The position numbers and the translations under genes are program-made. From contig NC_080699.1 of NCBI RefSeq assembly GCF_030445035.2, positions 8,804,001 through 8,868,000 on the forward strand: a stretch of 64,000 bases of DNA, in the 5' to 3' direction. The notes beneath the pieces are model-generated. The model saw nothing but the letters and a program-made list of their open reading frames with translations, had not been told where the DNA came from and made no database searches. This document shows, piece after piece, positions 54,080 to 64,000 of the stretch (position 1 is its first letter; each line of letters begins with the position of its first letter). The DNA is from Dasypus novemcinctus. Taxonomy: Eukaryota > Chordata > Mammalia > Cingulata > Dasypodidae.

Positions 54080-54480
54080 AAAGGTCACATGCAGAATATA
54101 TAAAGAACTCCTACAGATCAATAAGAAAACGGGAGATAACTCAGTTTTTAGAAAATAAGCAAAAGACTTGAACAGATACTCCATAATAAAAGTTATTCGA
54201 ACGGCCAATTAGCACATGAAAAGTTTCTAATGGGGAATTCACTTTAAAACTGCAGTGAGCTGTCACTACCTCAGGCCATCAGAATGGCTAAAATTAAAAG
54301 CACTTGGCAACATCAAGGGTTGACCATGATTTGGAGCAAGTTGCACTCTCCTATATTGCTGGTAGGAGGGAAAGTTTTGTACAAATATTTTGGAAAATTT
54401 GTTGTATCTATTAAAGCCAAATAGAAGCGTATTATATGGCCTTAGCAAAACGCAAAATTTAAAAATCTGAAGTATCTAGT
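54080..54480 (+). repeat. L1 3'-end fragment
   Basis: GCAGAATATATAAAGAACTC, GAACGGCCAATTAGCACATG and CCATCAGAATGGCTAAAATT are typical L1 ORF2 text. Frames are broken. Confidence 0.75.
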
Positions 54481-54623
54481 ATATTAGAGGTCTAAGGATT
54501 GTGAAGAAAAACAAATCAGAGAATTAGAAAAAAGCATGGGAAAAGAGTTTGCAATTTATTTTCAGTTATTTAGCACTTGCTGTGTATCTGGTCTAGTACA
54601 AGGAATTGGGAATAGAAAAGAGG

Positions 54624-55563
54624 TTTATATGGCTACGAGTTTCTAAAAAAGAGTCTGGAGGCTGGCAGAAGGTTTGCCCTCATGCACAACTGAGCAGAGT
54701 CAGAGAGACAGATAAAGCAGATACAACCCCCAGATATTGGTTCCTTTGAGGGCTAAAGAGACCCATGGGAGTTATGGTCATGGCCGATGGGGTTAACTAC
54801 CAGGGCAGATGGCCCCTCTTTGGAAATGGTGTTTATGTGTGATGAATCTGGACTCAGATGGGATCTCCCTTCATAAGACTTTCATGCTAATGTGCTGGAG
54901 GTGCAGTTAATGTTGGGGTTTAAGATATATTTAGGGGATTTGAATCTCTGGACTGACAATGTGATAGCCAGATCCTGAGCCTCAACAGACTCCAGCACCT
55001 ACAATCTGATTTATTGGACTTACCACAATCAGCTAAGATGGAGGTGAAGAAGGACAACCACCACACCATGGAGCCTAGAGTGATTACAACTGAAAATGGG
55101 AGGATTGCATCCAGCATCCAGGTGGAATCTGAGCCTCCTCTTGACATAAAGGTGCAATGGACACAACCAATCCAGTGTCCACATAGAAGAGGTGGCATTG
55201 GATTGGGAAAAGTGGACATAATGGACAAAGGGTATGGGGAAAGGCAGGAAGAGATGAGAGGTGGAGGCGTCTTCGGGACATGGAGCTGCCCTGGATGGTG
55301 CTTCAGAGGTAATCACCGGACATTGTAAATCCTCACAGGGCCTACATGATGGAATAGAGGAGAGTATGGGCCATGATGTGAACCAATGTATATGAGGTGC
55401 AGAGGTGCCCAAAGATGTACTTACCAAATCCAATGGATGTGTCATGATGATGGGAACGAGTGTTGTTGGGGGGGGGAGAGGGGGGGTGGGGGGGTGGGGT
55501 TGAATGGGACCTCACATATATATTTTTAATGTAATATTATTACAAAGTCAATAAAAAATAAAA

Positions 55564-55594
<31 letters not shown>
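54624..55594 (+). repeat. LINE-like insertion with target duplications
   Basis: About 970 bp ending in a long A-run, flanked by AGAAAAGAGG (54614-54623, 55595-55604). The 5' part (54624-54990) is the longest extension of this family in the window. Probably a 5'-truncated L1 3' UTR. Confidence 0.8.
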
Positions 55595-55598
<4 letters not shown>

Positions 55599-55604
55599 AA
55601 GAGG

Positions 55605-57270
55605 AATAAGATGAGGCACTTCTGCTTAAGAGTCGCCCAGAGAAGAGGGCTATGTAATCACTTCATTGTGGGATTTAGGGTACGTGCTCTGGCAGGGGAA
55701 GGTACCAGCTGTAAGGAGGTGCTTAGGACGGGTCAGTTCTGGCCGGGTCGGGCCAATCTCACCACCAAATCGGAGCAGTGGACTACACGGGGAGGAAGGT
55801 GAAGGCATGAGGTGACAGGCAGAGTGGCTGAGCCTGTGCGGTCACGAGGGCTTGTGTATCTTAGTGGCTGAAAGCTCCAGGCTGGAGCCAGCTGCGAGGA
55901 TTCAAGTCCCGGCATTGTCCTTTATCGGCTGTGTGACCCTGGTCTCACTGGACTCCTCTGTGCCTGTGTCCTCATCTACTAAACGCCGTCACTAACAGCA
56001 CCCCCTTTACGGGGTCCACGAGTTAACACCTGTCACCTACACACAGAGCCTGGCACGTAGGAAAGGCGTTCCTTCCCAGTGCTGTCCTGGGATACAGAGC
56101 ACACTTCGCAGGTTCAGCCGTTTACAGACTGGCCCGCAAGGCACATAACATAACGTCCACGGGACGGAAATTCCGCTTGAAGAAGAGGACACCAAAGCCG
56201 CGAGTCTGCGGCAAGACTATGACATTACCAAGAAGCACTTTGTTTTCAGTCCTCAGTTGCCTCTATTATTTGATTCTGATCGATGCGATTTCAGTGCCAT
56301 TTGTGTTCTTCCCCTCTTTTTTGCATCAATAGTGTCTGGAGAGGGATTCAAGCAAAGACCAGCGGTCAAGGGCAGTTGAAGTTCAAATGGCTCCAATCAG
56401 ATAGCGAGAGTTTTATGTTTTGAACCCAAGTTCAAGGATCTTAAGATCCAGTCATTTATGCATCCACCAGGAATTGGCGGGACACCAGGACAGTAGTTTC
56501 CTGTGTGGTCCTCAGTCTCGCTCTCAGCACCAGTTGAGGACTTGCTAGAAATGTTTTCTCTGGCTCCACCCCAGCCTTTCAACCTCAGAAACTCTGGAGA
56601 GGGCCCAGCAACCTGTGTTGGAACAAGTCCTCCAGACTCTCCTGATGCGGGTAAAGTTTGACAAAGAGTGGGGAAATTAGTTCTTCCCTTTTCCTGTCCA
56701 GGCCCCTTTCTGTCCAAATGTAATCTACTTCAGAATGTGGATTACACGCCCCCCTTTCCTTCCAGGCCAGTTCCCCCCGGGAAACAAAGCATCAGATCTT
56801 TTCAGCTTTAGCTCGCTGGTCAGGCGGAGAATCGCCAAGACAAAGATAAGCTTTCTCTTGCTAATTTTGACTTTTCCTCAAAACAGAACTGATAGAGTAT
56901 TATGCTGTAAAACCAACCAACAACCTGCCAAAAGAGAAAGAGTGAATAAAAAGGAAATTAGTCATGTCACAGAAGTTTATGGTTCAATAACTTTAAATTA
57001 TCTGACAGTTTTTAGAATGTAAAAATGAGTGTCAGTTTCCAGGTCTCATTGGAAAGCAGCAGAAAGGCATTCTGAAGCTTCATTGACTTGTACAAAATTC
57101 AACTGGTGTTAAGACCTTCCAGAACTGAGTGGGGAAGGAGCCAAAGGGAGGCCTTTTGCTTTGAAGGAGGTAGGTGTGCTTCAAAGAGAAAGAGAAAGAG
57201 AAAGAGGGCTCTAAAGCCATTATCAAAACCACATTCTTCAGGAGGCACTTCAGTTTTATCAGTTGACTTT
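55605..57270. other. No gene seen
   Basis: Apparently non-repetitive sequence with moderate GC content. Open frames are short and without domains. Confidence 0.35.
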
Positions 57271-57310
57271 TTTAGGGGGTATCAGGGATCGAACCTCGCC
57301 TCGTCCGTCA
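57271..57310 (-). repeat. SINE fragment
   Basis: A short match to the SINE B-box end: TCAGGGATCGAACCTCG. Confidence 0.4.
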
Positions 57311-57753
57311 GCTGGTACTCTGCTGTTTCCCCGAGCGCCTCGCTGGCCCTAGCGGTCCTCTGGCCTCTAGCGGCTCCTGGCTCCAGCGCTGGCCCTGCTC
57401 TCATCTGGGCTCTCCTCCAACCACCATCAGGTGGAGTCAGGGGACCTCCACTCAACCACTCTCCGCTAAGAGGAAGCTCCAGTTACCACCCTGCAGGCCC
57501 AGGCACAGAGTGTGCATGAGAAGTCCAGGGTCAAATCCTGCACCTGCGCCTTCCTAGCTGGGAGGGCTCGGCTGAGCTCTTCAGCTTCTTTGAGCCTTGG
57601 TTTTTCTCAGGTGTGAAACAGGAATAGCCAGGTTGTTCTGAAGGTTAAACTAGGGTTTCTGAAGACCCTTGGCACAGAGGATTTCTTTTTGGAATTAAAA
57701 GTTGGCATTTTGCTCTACAGTAATGCATACGCGACTAAAAATTAATTGATTAA
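57311..57753. other. No gene seen
   Basis: GC-rich to 57500, then ordinary. No exon recognised. Confidence 0.3.
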
Positions 57754-57845
57754 GCAAGTGGGTGTAGCTCAGTGATCGAGCACCTGCTTCCTATGCACGA
57801 GGTCCAGGATTCAACCCCAGTACCTCCTTAAAAAAAAAAAGATAT
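57754..57845 (+). repeat. tRNA-like SINE monomer
   Basis: GTGGGTGTAGCTCAGTGATC, then GATTCAACCCCAGTACCTCC and an A-run. A CA microsatellite follows at about 57850-57878. Confidence 0.75.
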
Positions 57846-57952
57846 ATATGCACACACACACACACACACACACACATACATACACTAAATTTCTAATAAA
57901 CCAAGCATTTTATTAGGCACTACAGGGTGAAATTTATTTCTTAAGGCTTTTT

Positions 57953-58355
57953 TTTTTAAAGATTTATTTTATTTATTTCTCTCCCCTTCCCCACTGGTTG
58001 TTCTCTATGTCCATTTGCTACGTGTTCTTCTTTGTCCAATTCTGTTGTTGTCAGTGGCATGGGAATCTGTGTTTCTTTTTGTTGCGTCTTCTTGTTGTGT
58101 CAGCTCTCTGTGTGTGCGGCACCATTCCAGGGCAGGCTGCACTTTCTTTTGTGGTGGGCGGCTCTCCTTACGGGGTGCAGTCCTTGCGCGTGGGGCTCCC
58201 CTACACGAGGACACCCCTGCGTGGCACGGCACTCCTTGCGCGCATCAGCACTGCGCATGGACCAGCTGCACACAGGTCAAGGAGGCCCCGGGTTTGAAAT
58301 GCGGACCTCCCATGTGGTAGATGGACGCACTAACCACTGGGCCAACTCCTCTTCC
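57953..58355 (-). repeat. Armadillo-type SINE
   Basis: Full-length, reversed. The flanks TTCTTAAGGCTT and TTCTTAAAGCTT look like a 12-bp target duplication with one change. Confidence 0.85.
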
Positions 58356-58360
58356 CTTCT

Positions 58361-58645
58361 TAAAGCTTAAATGATAACTTCTCCACTGAAGTGAAAAGTG
58401 TTGAGTCTGGTTTGAATTAACCTTGGCAATAGAGCAAAAAGAAAGCAGAAGTAAGCATAGACCAGATATCAGAACATTTACCCATACAGAATCATGTTCC
58501 AAATGGGACTTAATGATGTATACAGTTGTTGAGTATTGATGGAGAATATCCAGGAGCAAGTCTGCCATGTAGTTGTTTGGTCTCCGTAAACACTTTTTGT
58601 TAATTATTATTATTGTTGTGGTAATATATCTACAACATAAAATTT
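58361..58645. other. No gene seen
   Basis: Unassigned. Confidence 0.3.
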
Positions 58646-58885
58646 CCATTTTTAATCACATTTAAGTATATACTTTAGTGGTATTAATTACATTCACAAT
58701 ATTGTGCTGCCAGCACTACTGTTCATTACCCAAACTTTTCTATTAAGCCTAACGGAAAATCTCACCCATTAAGCCTTACTCCCCATTTATTTATTTTTAA
58801 TTCATTTAAGCCCTTATCTATTGTTCTAAGTCAGATTTATTGAGGTATAATTTCTACATATTAAAATTCATACTTTGATGAGTTT
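58646..58885 (-). repeat. L1 fragment
   Basis: GGTATTAATTACATTCACAA and CCCAAACTTTTCTATTAAGC match the old L1 type seen at 35340. Confidence 0.55.
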
Positions 58886-58889
58886 AGGT

Positions 58890-59095
58890 TTTTTTTTCTT
58901 GAGGCACGGGGGCTGGGGATTGAACCTGGGACCTTGTATGTGGGAAACCTGAGCCACATCGGCTCCCCTGAGTTGGGTTTTTTCATTTTTTTCCTTGTCG
59001 TTTGTTTTCGTTTTGGGGAGGCTCCGGGGACCAAACTTGGGACTTCCCATGTGGGAAGTAGGCCCTCAACCTCTTGAGCCACATCCACTCCCCTT
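58890..59095 (-). repeat. Two SINE units in tandem
   Basis: Two reversed tRNA-like units (58890-58975 and 59010-59095), each with the complement of the B box and CATGTGGGAA-like core, separated by a T-rich spacer. Confidence 0.72.
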
Positions 59096-59545
59096 CATAA
59101 GTTTTTGACAAATGTAAACAAACCACCACTACAAGCAAGACATGAACTATTTCCATCACATCAAAAACTTCTTTCACCCTTTTGCATCAGTTCCCTTCTT
59201 TCAGCTCCTGTCCCTGGCAACCGTTGATTTGATTTCTATCTCTGCTTTTTGCTTCCAATTTTTAAAAAATTAATTAAATTAATTTAATTTAATTTAAAAT
59301 TTTACTGCATGAGTTTTTTTTTTTTTTAATTAGAGAAGTAGCAGGTTTGCAGACAATATCTGTTGTTTTGTCTTCTCTAGAAAGTCATATGATGACTTTG
59401 GCAATATATAGCAGCTGTGGACTGGCTTCTTTCACTTACCATGTTTTTGAGATTCCTTCCTGCTATTCATGCATGCATCAGAGTGATTCCGTTCTCATTT
59501 TTGCTGAGTAGTAATCCAATTTATTTTGACTTTCTCAAGATTTGA
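59096..59545 (-). repeat. L1 fragment
   Basis: ACAAATGTAAACAAACCACC and CCTGTCCCTGGCAACCGTTG belong to the old L1 3' region. A short ATTTAATTTAATTTAA run lies at about 59270-59300. Confidence 0.55.
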
Positions 59546-60349
59546 TTGTAATCCCACTTATAATATTACACCAAAGAAGCTTGTTATTGATTTTCCCCAA
59601 AAGAAAACTCTGCATCTGAGAAACAGAAGCTGTATTGAATCACAGACAGGGGCAGAATAGGGTAAATATCACAAGACTGGCAGACTTCTTGGCTTGATGA
59701 TTGTGTAAGCCTTCTTCCAAGGCAGTTCAGGCAGTTATGCCTGGAGCCCTACTTTTCTCTTCCCAAAGCCAGGAGAGCATCAGTGTATGCAGTCTACCAT
59801 TGAGTGAAAGGACATCTTGTACACCAGGAGAGAGGGCAAAGAAGAGCAATTTATAAACCTTTCATCCAAGTCATCAGTTCTCAGTCTCACCCTCATTAGA
59901 AACTTAAAATATATACACAGGCCAACCCCACCCCAGACTGTGACATTAGGCTCTTCAGGTTGGCTTTAGAGAGTGAGCATTTTTCACACAGCCCTCTCCT
60001 GACTGATCCCAGCGAACAAAGGGGTTGAAAAATCCCACATTTGAAGCTCTCCTTGATTCTGAGAACTTGAATTGTCTCATGTCGAAGAGACCTAAGCTTC
60101 CCCCTTTTCATCTATTTCCTCCTCTTTTCCAAAAATGAAGTGACGATTCTGAGCTAGTTTGTCTGCGGAGAAGCCTGTGACATCCTCATTCACATTTTGT
60201 AGGACGGGGTGAGGGTGTATAACTCTAAAGGATCCTGGAGAAGCCCATTATCCAGCTCTGTTGCAACCTCAAAGAGGGAAGTTCAGTGAGGAGCTTGTGT
60301 CGGGCATGAAGGAAAGACTGAGGTAAACTTACTGGTTTGCATTTTTGCT
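59546..60349. other. No gene seen
   Basis: Apparently non-repetitive sequence without exons. Confidence 0.35.
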
Positions 60350-60565
60350 ATTGTTGTTGTTAGAGTAGTTGTAGGTTTACAGAAAAATCCTGCAGAAAGT
60401 ACAGAGTTCCCGTATATCCCCTTTCCACTCCCCCCATTTTCCCTACGATTAACAATTTGCATTAGTGTGATACCTTCGTTATAACTGGTGAAATGATATG
60501 ACTATAATTATATTATAAACAATAGCCCATAGTTTACACTAGGGCTCCTTATTGATTTCCTTTTG
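60350..60565 (-). repeat. L1 fragment
   Basis: AGTTGTAGGTTTACAGAAAA, CAGAGTTCCCGTATATCCCC and CATTAGTGTGATACC, as at 61170. Confidence 0.7.
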
Positions 60566-60879
60566 AATATAACATGACCCTCAGTGACAGGAGCCACATG
60601 CATCTGTGTGACCACATCACTGAACTAGAAAATGCCCAACGCAGGGACCGGATTACTTAAACTCTATAACTAACCTTCTATATAGATTATATGAAAATAT
60701 CACAAAAGTTGACTCAAATATTGTGTAACGGAAAGGGGTAGATTTGTATCGACTCACCTTTTTCTTTCTTCCTACTGTCCTACTTTCATGGTAACAATTA
60801 CTGACTATTTCAGAGGAAATGAAATCATGACCAGACACGTGGGACATGGCTTAAACTGCAGTAAATGTCCAGTGAAATA

Positions 60880-61023
60880 AGTTGACCAAGTATTCCTGTT
60901 AATGTGAAAAGCTCTAGTTGACCACATATTCCTGTTAATGTGAAAAGCTCTAGTTGACCACATATTCCTGTTAATGTGAAAAGCTCTAGTTGACCACATA
61001 TTCCTGATAATGTGAAAAGCTCT
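60880..61023. repeat. 36-bp minisatellite, four copies
   Basis: Unit starts AGTTGACCACATATTCC and ends GAAAAGCTCT. Copies at 60880, 60916, 60952 and 60988 differ at only a few bases. Because 36 is a multiple of three, open minus-strand frames show a false 12-residue repeat. Confidence 0.95.
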
Positions 61024-61169
61024 AGATCATGCACTGAAGTTCAAAGAGTTTTTATTTTCTCTTCCCCCTTTGTGCAAGAGTCAGAATGATTGTAGATTCT
61101 TACCCATTTTCTTAGCTGGTATACTTTAGGTGGGCATGAGAATGACTGCAGAAATGACTCTTTTCTCTT

Positions 61170-61370
61170 CCTTTTTAAAAATAGATCACTTGTAAGTGTA
61201 CAGAAGAATCATGCAGGAAATACAGAGTTCTCCTATACCACCGCCACATGCAGTTTTCCCTAATATGAGCATTTTGCATTAGTGTGGTTCCTTTGTTACA
61301 ATTGGCAAAACAATATTATTATTATATTATCGACTGCAATTCACAGTTTACATTACCATTCACTCTTTGG
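61170..61370 (-). repeat. L1 fragment
   Basis: AGATCACTTGTAAGTGTACA, GAAATACAGAGTTCTCC and GTGGTTCCTTTGTTACAATT. Confidence 0.65.
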
Positions 61371-61439
61371 GCATAAATGACTTTTTAGAAAATAAGTACA
61401 AAAATAGCGTGGAGTTTCTCCAGTTCCTTGGATTCACCC

Positions 61440-62062
61440 AGGACAGCTAACAAGGAGGTGAGGATGGACAACCACCACACCAAGGAATTGAGAGTGTCTA
61501 CAACTGCAGCAGGAGAGTCCATCCATCAGTCGTGTGGGATCTAAGCCCCCTCTCAATTAGAGGTAGAGTGGGCATCACCATCCAAGGATCCTCAGGACTG
61601 GGGAATAAAATATGGCCTAGATCAGACTTACAGATATTCTACTACAGACTTACTGTGATTCTAGCAATGGAAGGAATATGATTGATGTGGAGATAATAGC
61701 AACTGGAGATACTGAAGGCAGAGAGAGGGAAAAAGAGGTGTAATATGGGGACATTTTCAGGACTTGGAATTGTCCTGAATGACATTGCAGAGACAGACAC
61801 AGGACATTATCTACCCTGCCATAACTGACAGAATGGAGTGGGAGAGAGCATAAACTACAATGTAGACTATAATCCATGCTGTGTGGCAATGCTCCAAAAT
61901 GTGTTCATCAATTGCAATGAATGTACCACTCTAATGAAAGAAGTTTTTAAATGTGGGAAAAGTGGGGAGTGGGGCATATGGCAATCCCCTATATTTTTTA
62001 ATGTAACATTTTATGTGATCTTTATATCTTTTAAAAATAAATTAAAAATATATATATTTTTA
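61440..62062 (+). repeat. LINE-like 3'-end copy
   Basis: GGACAACCACCACACCAAGG to TTTTTTAATGTAACATTTTA, ending in TAAAAATAAATTAAAAATAT. Older-looking relative of the copy at 1421. Confidence 0.72.
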
Positions 62063-62069
62063 AAAGTAG

Positions 62070-63130
62070 CATGCAGTGGCCTGGGCAGCACGATGGCATA
62101 GGGGAAAGAGCATGCACTGTGCTCACTGGCGGAAATCACCATACTGCTGTGGACAACGTCACCTGCCACCGTGGTGGCACATGAAGAGCTTGGATTCTGA
62201 AGCCTCCCCAGAGGAGGCCGCTCCTGGCTGGCAGATGGCCTAAGAGGAGACGCCCCCTCGGGGGAGCTTGAAGGAGGGCAGGTCGGTCACTCAGCAGGTG
62301 CTCTGGCGGAACCTGAGCCAGCACACGTGAGAAGTGCCCGAGGCGGGCGTGGGCATGGGTGCGTGATTCAAGTCTCCAGTGGTGATCCGGGAGGCTCTGG
62401 CCAGCTTGAGAACCAGTGGCTTGGAGGACAGGTTTCCATTCGCTCTTCTTTTCCCGTCGCTGGTGAACAAGGTCATCTCACCGAAGGAAGTGGACCTGCC
62501 GAGCCTGGGTGGGGGCTGGTCAGCTGGCACCCTAGGGTGCAAAGTTGACCCCCCCTTTTCCGACTCAGGATTTCCAGGTGGTTCCAGCAGCTCCGCCAAC
62601 CACACGCCCCCACCAGAGAGGAGCCAGGGGCGAAGGCTCGTGTCTCCACGGACTGCCCCTGCTCGGGATCCGGAGCGGAGGGCTGGAAACACACTGTCCA
62701 CGCGTGCCCTCGGCCACGCTCGGCCTGCGGTACCCGTCTCTTCCCTCAACGTGTTGTTCAACAGACCGGGTAGCAAACGGTCCACGAGCTTGCTCACGGT
62801 GCCCGGGGGAAAAGGTCCCCACACTCCACGTTTGTCACGCACGACACACTCTGCAGTGTGGGCACCCTGCTCGCCCGGCTCTGTGGGTGGCGCTGGCCCT
62901 GGGCCTGCAACACTTCAGCCCTTCTCTCATCCTCGCATCCTCAGGGTCTCTCCTGGGAACTAGAAGAATTCAAACTCAAAACAGCCGATCTTCAGAGGAG
63001 ACAGAGCCCTTCCCCTCTTACCTCCCCTTCGTTTAGACGAATGAGGCTTTCCTTGTCCTGCCAGAAGAGAAAACAGGCTATTATAAAACAAAGGTAGGGG
63101 TCACGCCCCCAACTCAGGTTTGGGGTCCGG
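62070..63130. other. GC-rich block of unknown nature
   Basis: About 1 kb of high GC with long overlapping open frames on both strands (62291-62842 minus, 62379-62963 and 62545-63036 plus). I recognise no domain. Open frames on both strands are expected at this GC content, so they are not evidence of coding. An old processed pseudogene or CpG-rich fragment remains possible. Confidence 0.35.
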
Positions 63131-63189
63131 AAAGGTTCTCTGAGGAAGTGGTATTTAAAATGAGATTGAAGGTCAAAGAAGGCGTTAGT

Positions 63190-63225
63190 GGGGGTGTGGT
63201 GTGTGTGTGTGTGGGGGGGGTGAGC
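63190..63225. repeat. GT-rich microsatellite
   Basis: GTGTGTGTGTG with a G-run. Confidence 0.7.
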
Positions 63226-63267
63226 AGAGTGGGGGGTTGCATGTTACTAAGGCCAGAAAAGAGAAAC

Positions 63268-63635
63268 AGCATGGGGAAGTGGATGTGGCTGGAGTGGTTG
63301 AGCTCCCACCTACCACAGGGCAGGTCCAGGCTCAGTCTGGTTCCTTCTAAAGAAGATGAGCAAGACAGGGAGCTGACACACGATGGCCTGGTGAGGCGAG
63401 CTGAGCAAAGAGATGACGCAACAAGAGGACATGGAGGAAAACATAATGAAAGACACAACAGAAGCAAGGAGCAGAGACAACTTAAGAAAATAGATTCGTC
63501 CCTCCCACGAGGGAGGTCCCAGGTTCAGTTCCCGGTGCCTCCTAAAAAAAACAAACAAACGAAGACCAGCACACAATGAGAGGGTGGGAAGAAATAAATA
63601 AGTAAAATAAATCGTTAAAAAAGAGAGAGCAAAGC
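63268..63635 (+). repeat. Armadillo-type SINE, two units
   Basis: GGGGAAGTGGATGTGGCTGG, B-box-like segments before CCTTCTAAAG and CCTCCTAAAA, and the tail GAAATAAATAAGTAAAATAA. Confidence 0.82.
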
Positions 63636-63804
63636 GGCATGGTATCTTTGAGGAACTGAGAGAATTATGACTGAGGTGGAGAGGGCGATGGCATGGGCGG
63701 GGCAGGGGGCGGCCACCATGGGGCACGTGGGCAGAGCAGGTGGAGAGTTACAAGCCACACTGAGGAGTCTGCACTGTATCCCAAGAACCAACTGGAACCA
63801 CTGA

Positions 63805-64000
63805 TTTTTTTTTAACTTTTTATTTTGAAATCATTTCAGGACAGTTGCAAAAAGAACACAAACCCCTTACACACAACCCCAACCTACCCTCACCCAGACA
63901 CCCAGATAGGTCAATTTTTGACATTTGCCACATTTGCAGTAACTTTCTCTCTAGCCATCTAGCCATCTACTTTTGATTTTTTTACTAGAGAAGTTGTAGG
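63805..64000 (-). repeat. L1 fragment at the window end
   Basis: TTTTTAACTTTTTATTTTGA, GACAGTTGCAAAAAGAACAC and, at the edge, AGAGAAGTTGTAGG. It continues beyond the window. Confidence 0.6.

Noticed and set aside
60805..61034. Protein with 12-residue repeats
   Set aside because: Direct result of a 36-bp minisatellite read in an open frame.
62291..62963. Long overlapping open frames on both strands
   Set aside because: High GC content lowers stop frequency, and no domain or start context supports either strand.

Overview
The window is vertebrate nuclear DNA from a placental mammal: AT-rich and intron-bearing, with most bases in fossil transposons. The best clue to the host is the very frequent tRNA-derived SINE with a CCACATGGGAGGTCC core, a GGTTCAAACCC-like B box and a long tail. 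I recognise it as the armadillo-type (DAS) SINE, so the source is most likely an armadillo (Dasypus) or a close xenarthran. That assignment rests on recall of the family, not on a search.

The only functional protein-coding gene I can support is MMP12 (macrophage metalloelastase), on the minus strand from 24653 (ATG) to 17476 (stop). It has ten exons, all with GT-AG introns, and the joined reading frame is open for 470 codons. Signal peptide, cysteine switch, zinc-binding motif, Met-turn and the two hemopexin cysteines are all present. A TATA box and an AP-1 site lie just upstream. Within the gene, an 88-bp nearly perfect tandem duplication copies the end of exon 8 together with its splice donor. 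No exon of another MMP family member is recognisable in the window.

1-17 kb: SINEs, a MaLR-type LTR split by a younger LINE-like insertion, a solo retroviral LTR, and old L1 and hAT fragments. 17-25 kb: MMP12. 25-35 kb: a second solo LTR of the same retroviral family, L1 3' ends, a SINE with perfect target-site duplications, and sequence I cannot assign. 35.6-41.3 kb: a decayed class I (gammaretrovirus-like) provirus on the minus strand, with 4-bp target duplications, a tRNA-Arg-type primer binding site, a polypurine tract and broken pol and env traces, itself interrupted by a solo LTR with 6-bp target duplications. 41.3-41.9 kb: another MaLR-type LTR. 42-46 kb: mostly unassigned. 46.2-47.3 kb: a solo class I LTR and a hAT element holding a SINE. 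47.8-50.8 kb: a short, internally deleted provirus with a broken gag and a tRNA-Phe-type primer binding site. 51-64 kb: L1 fragments, an inverted pair of LINE-like copies, more SINEs, a 36-bp minisatellite and a GC-rich block of unknown nature.

Apart from MMP12 the parts do not work together as a pathway. The window reads as one conserved tissue-remodelling gene inside a long record of layered insertions, several of which can be ordered in time by nesting and target-site duplications. I did not find a convincing new biological system. The best leads are the duplicated splice donor in MMP12 and the structural mismatch between the two LTRs of the 47.8-50.8 kb provirus.
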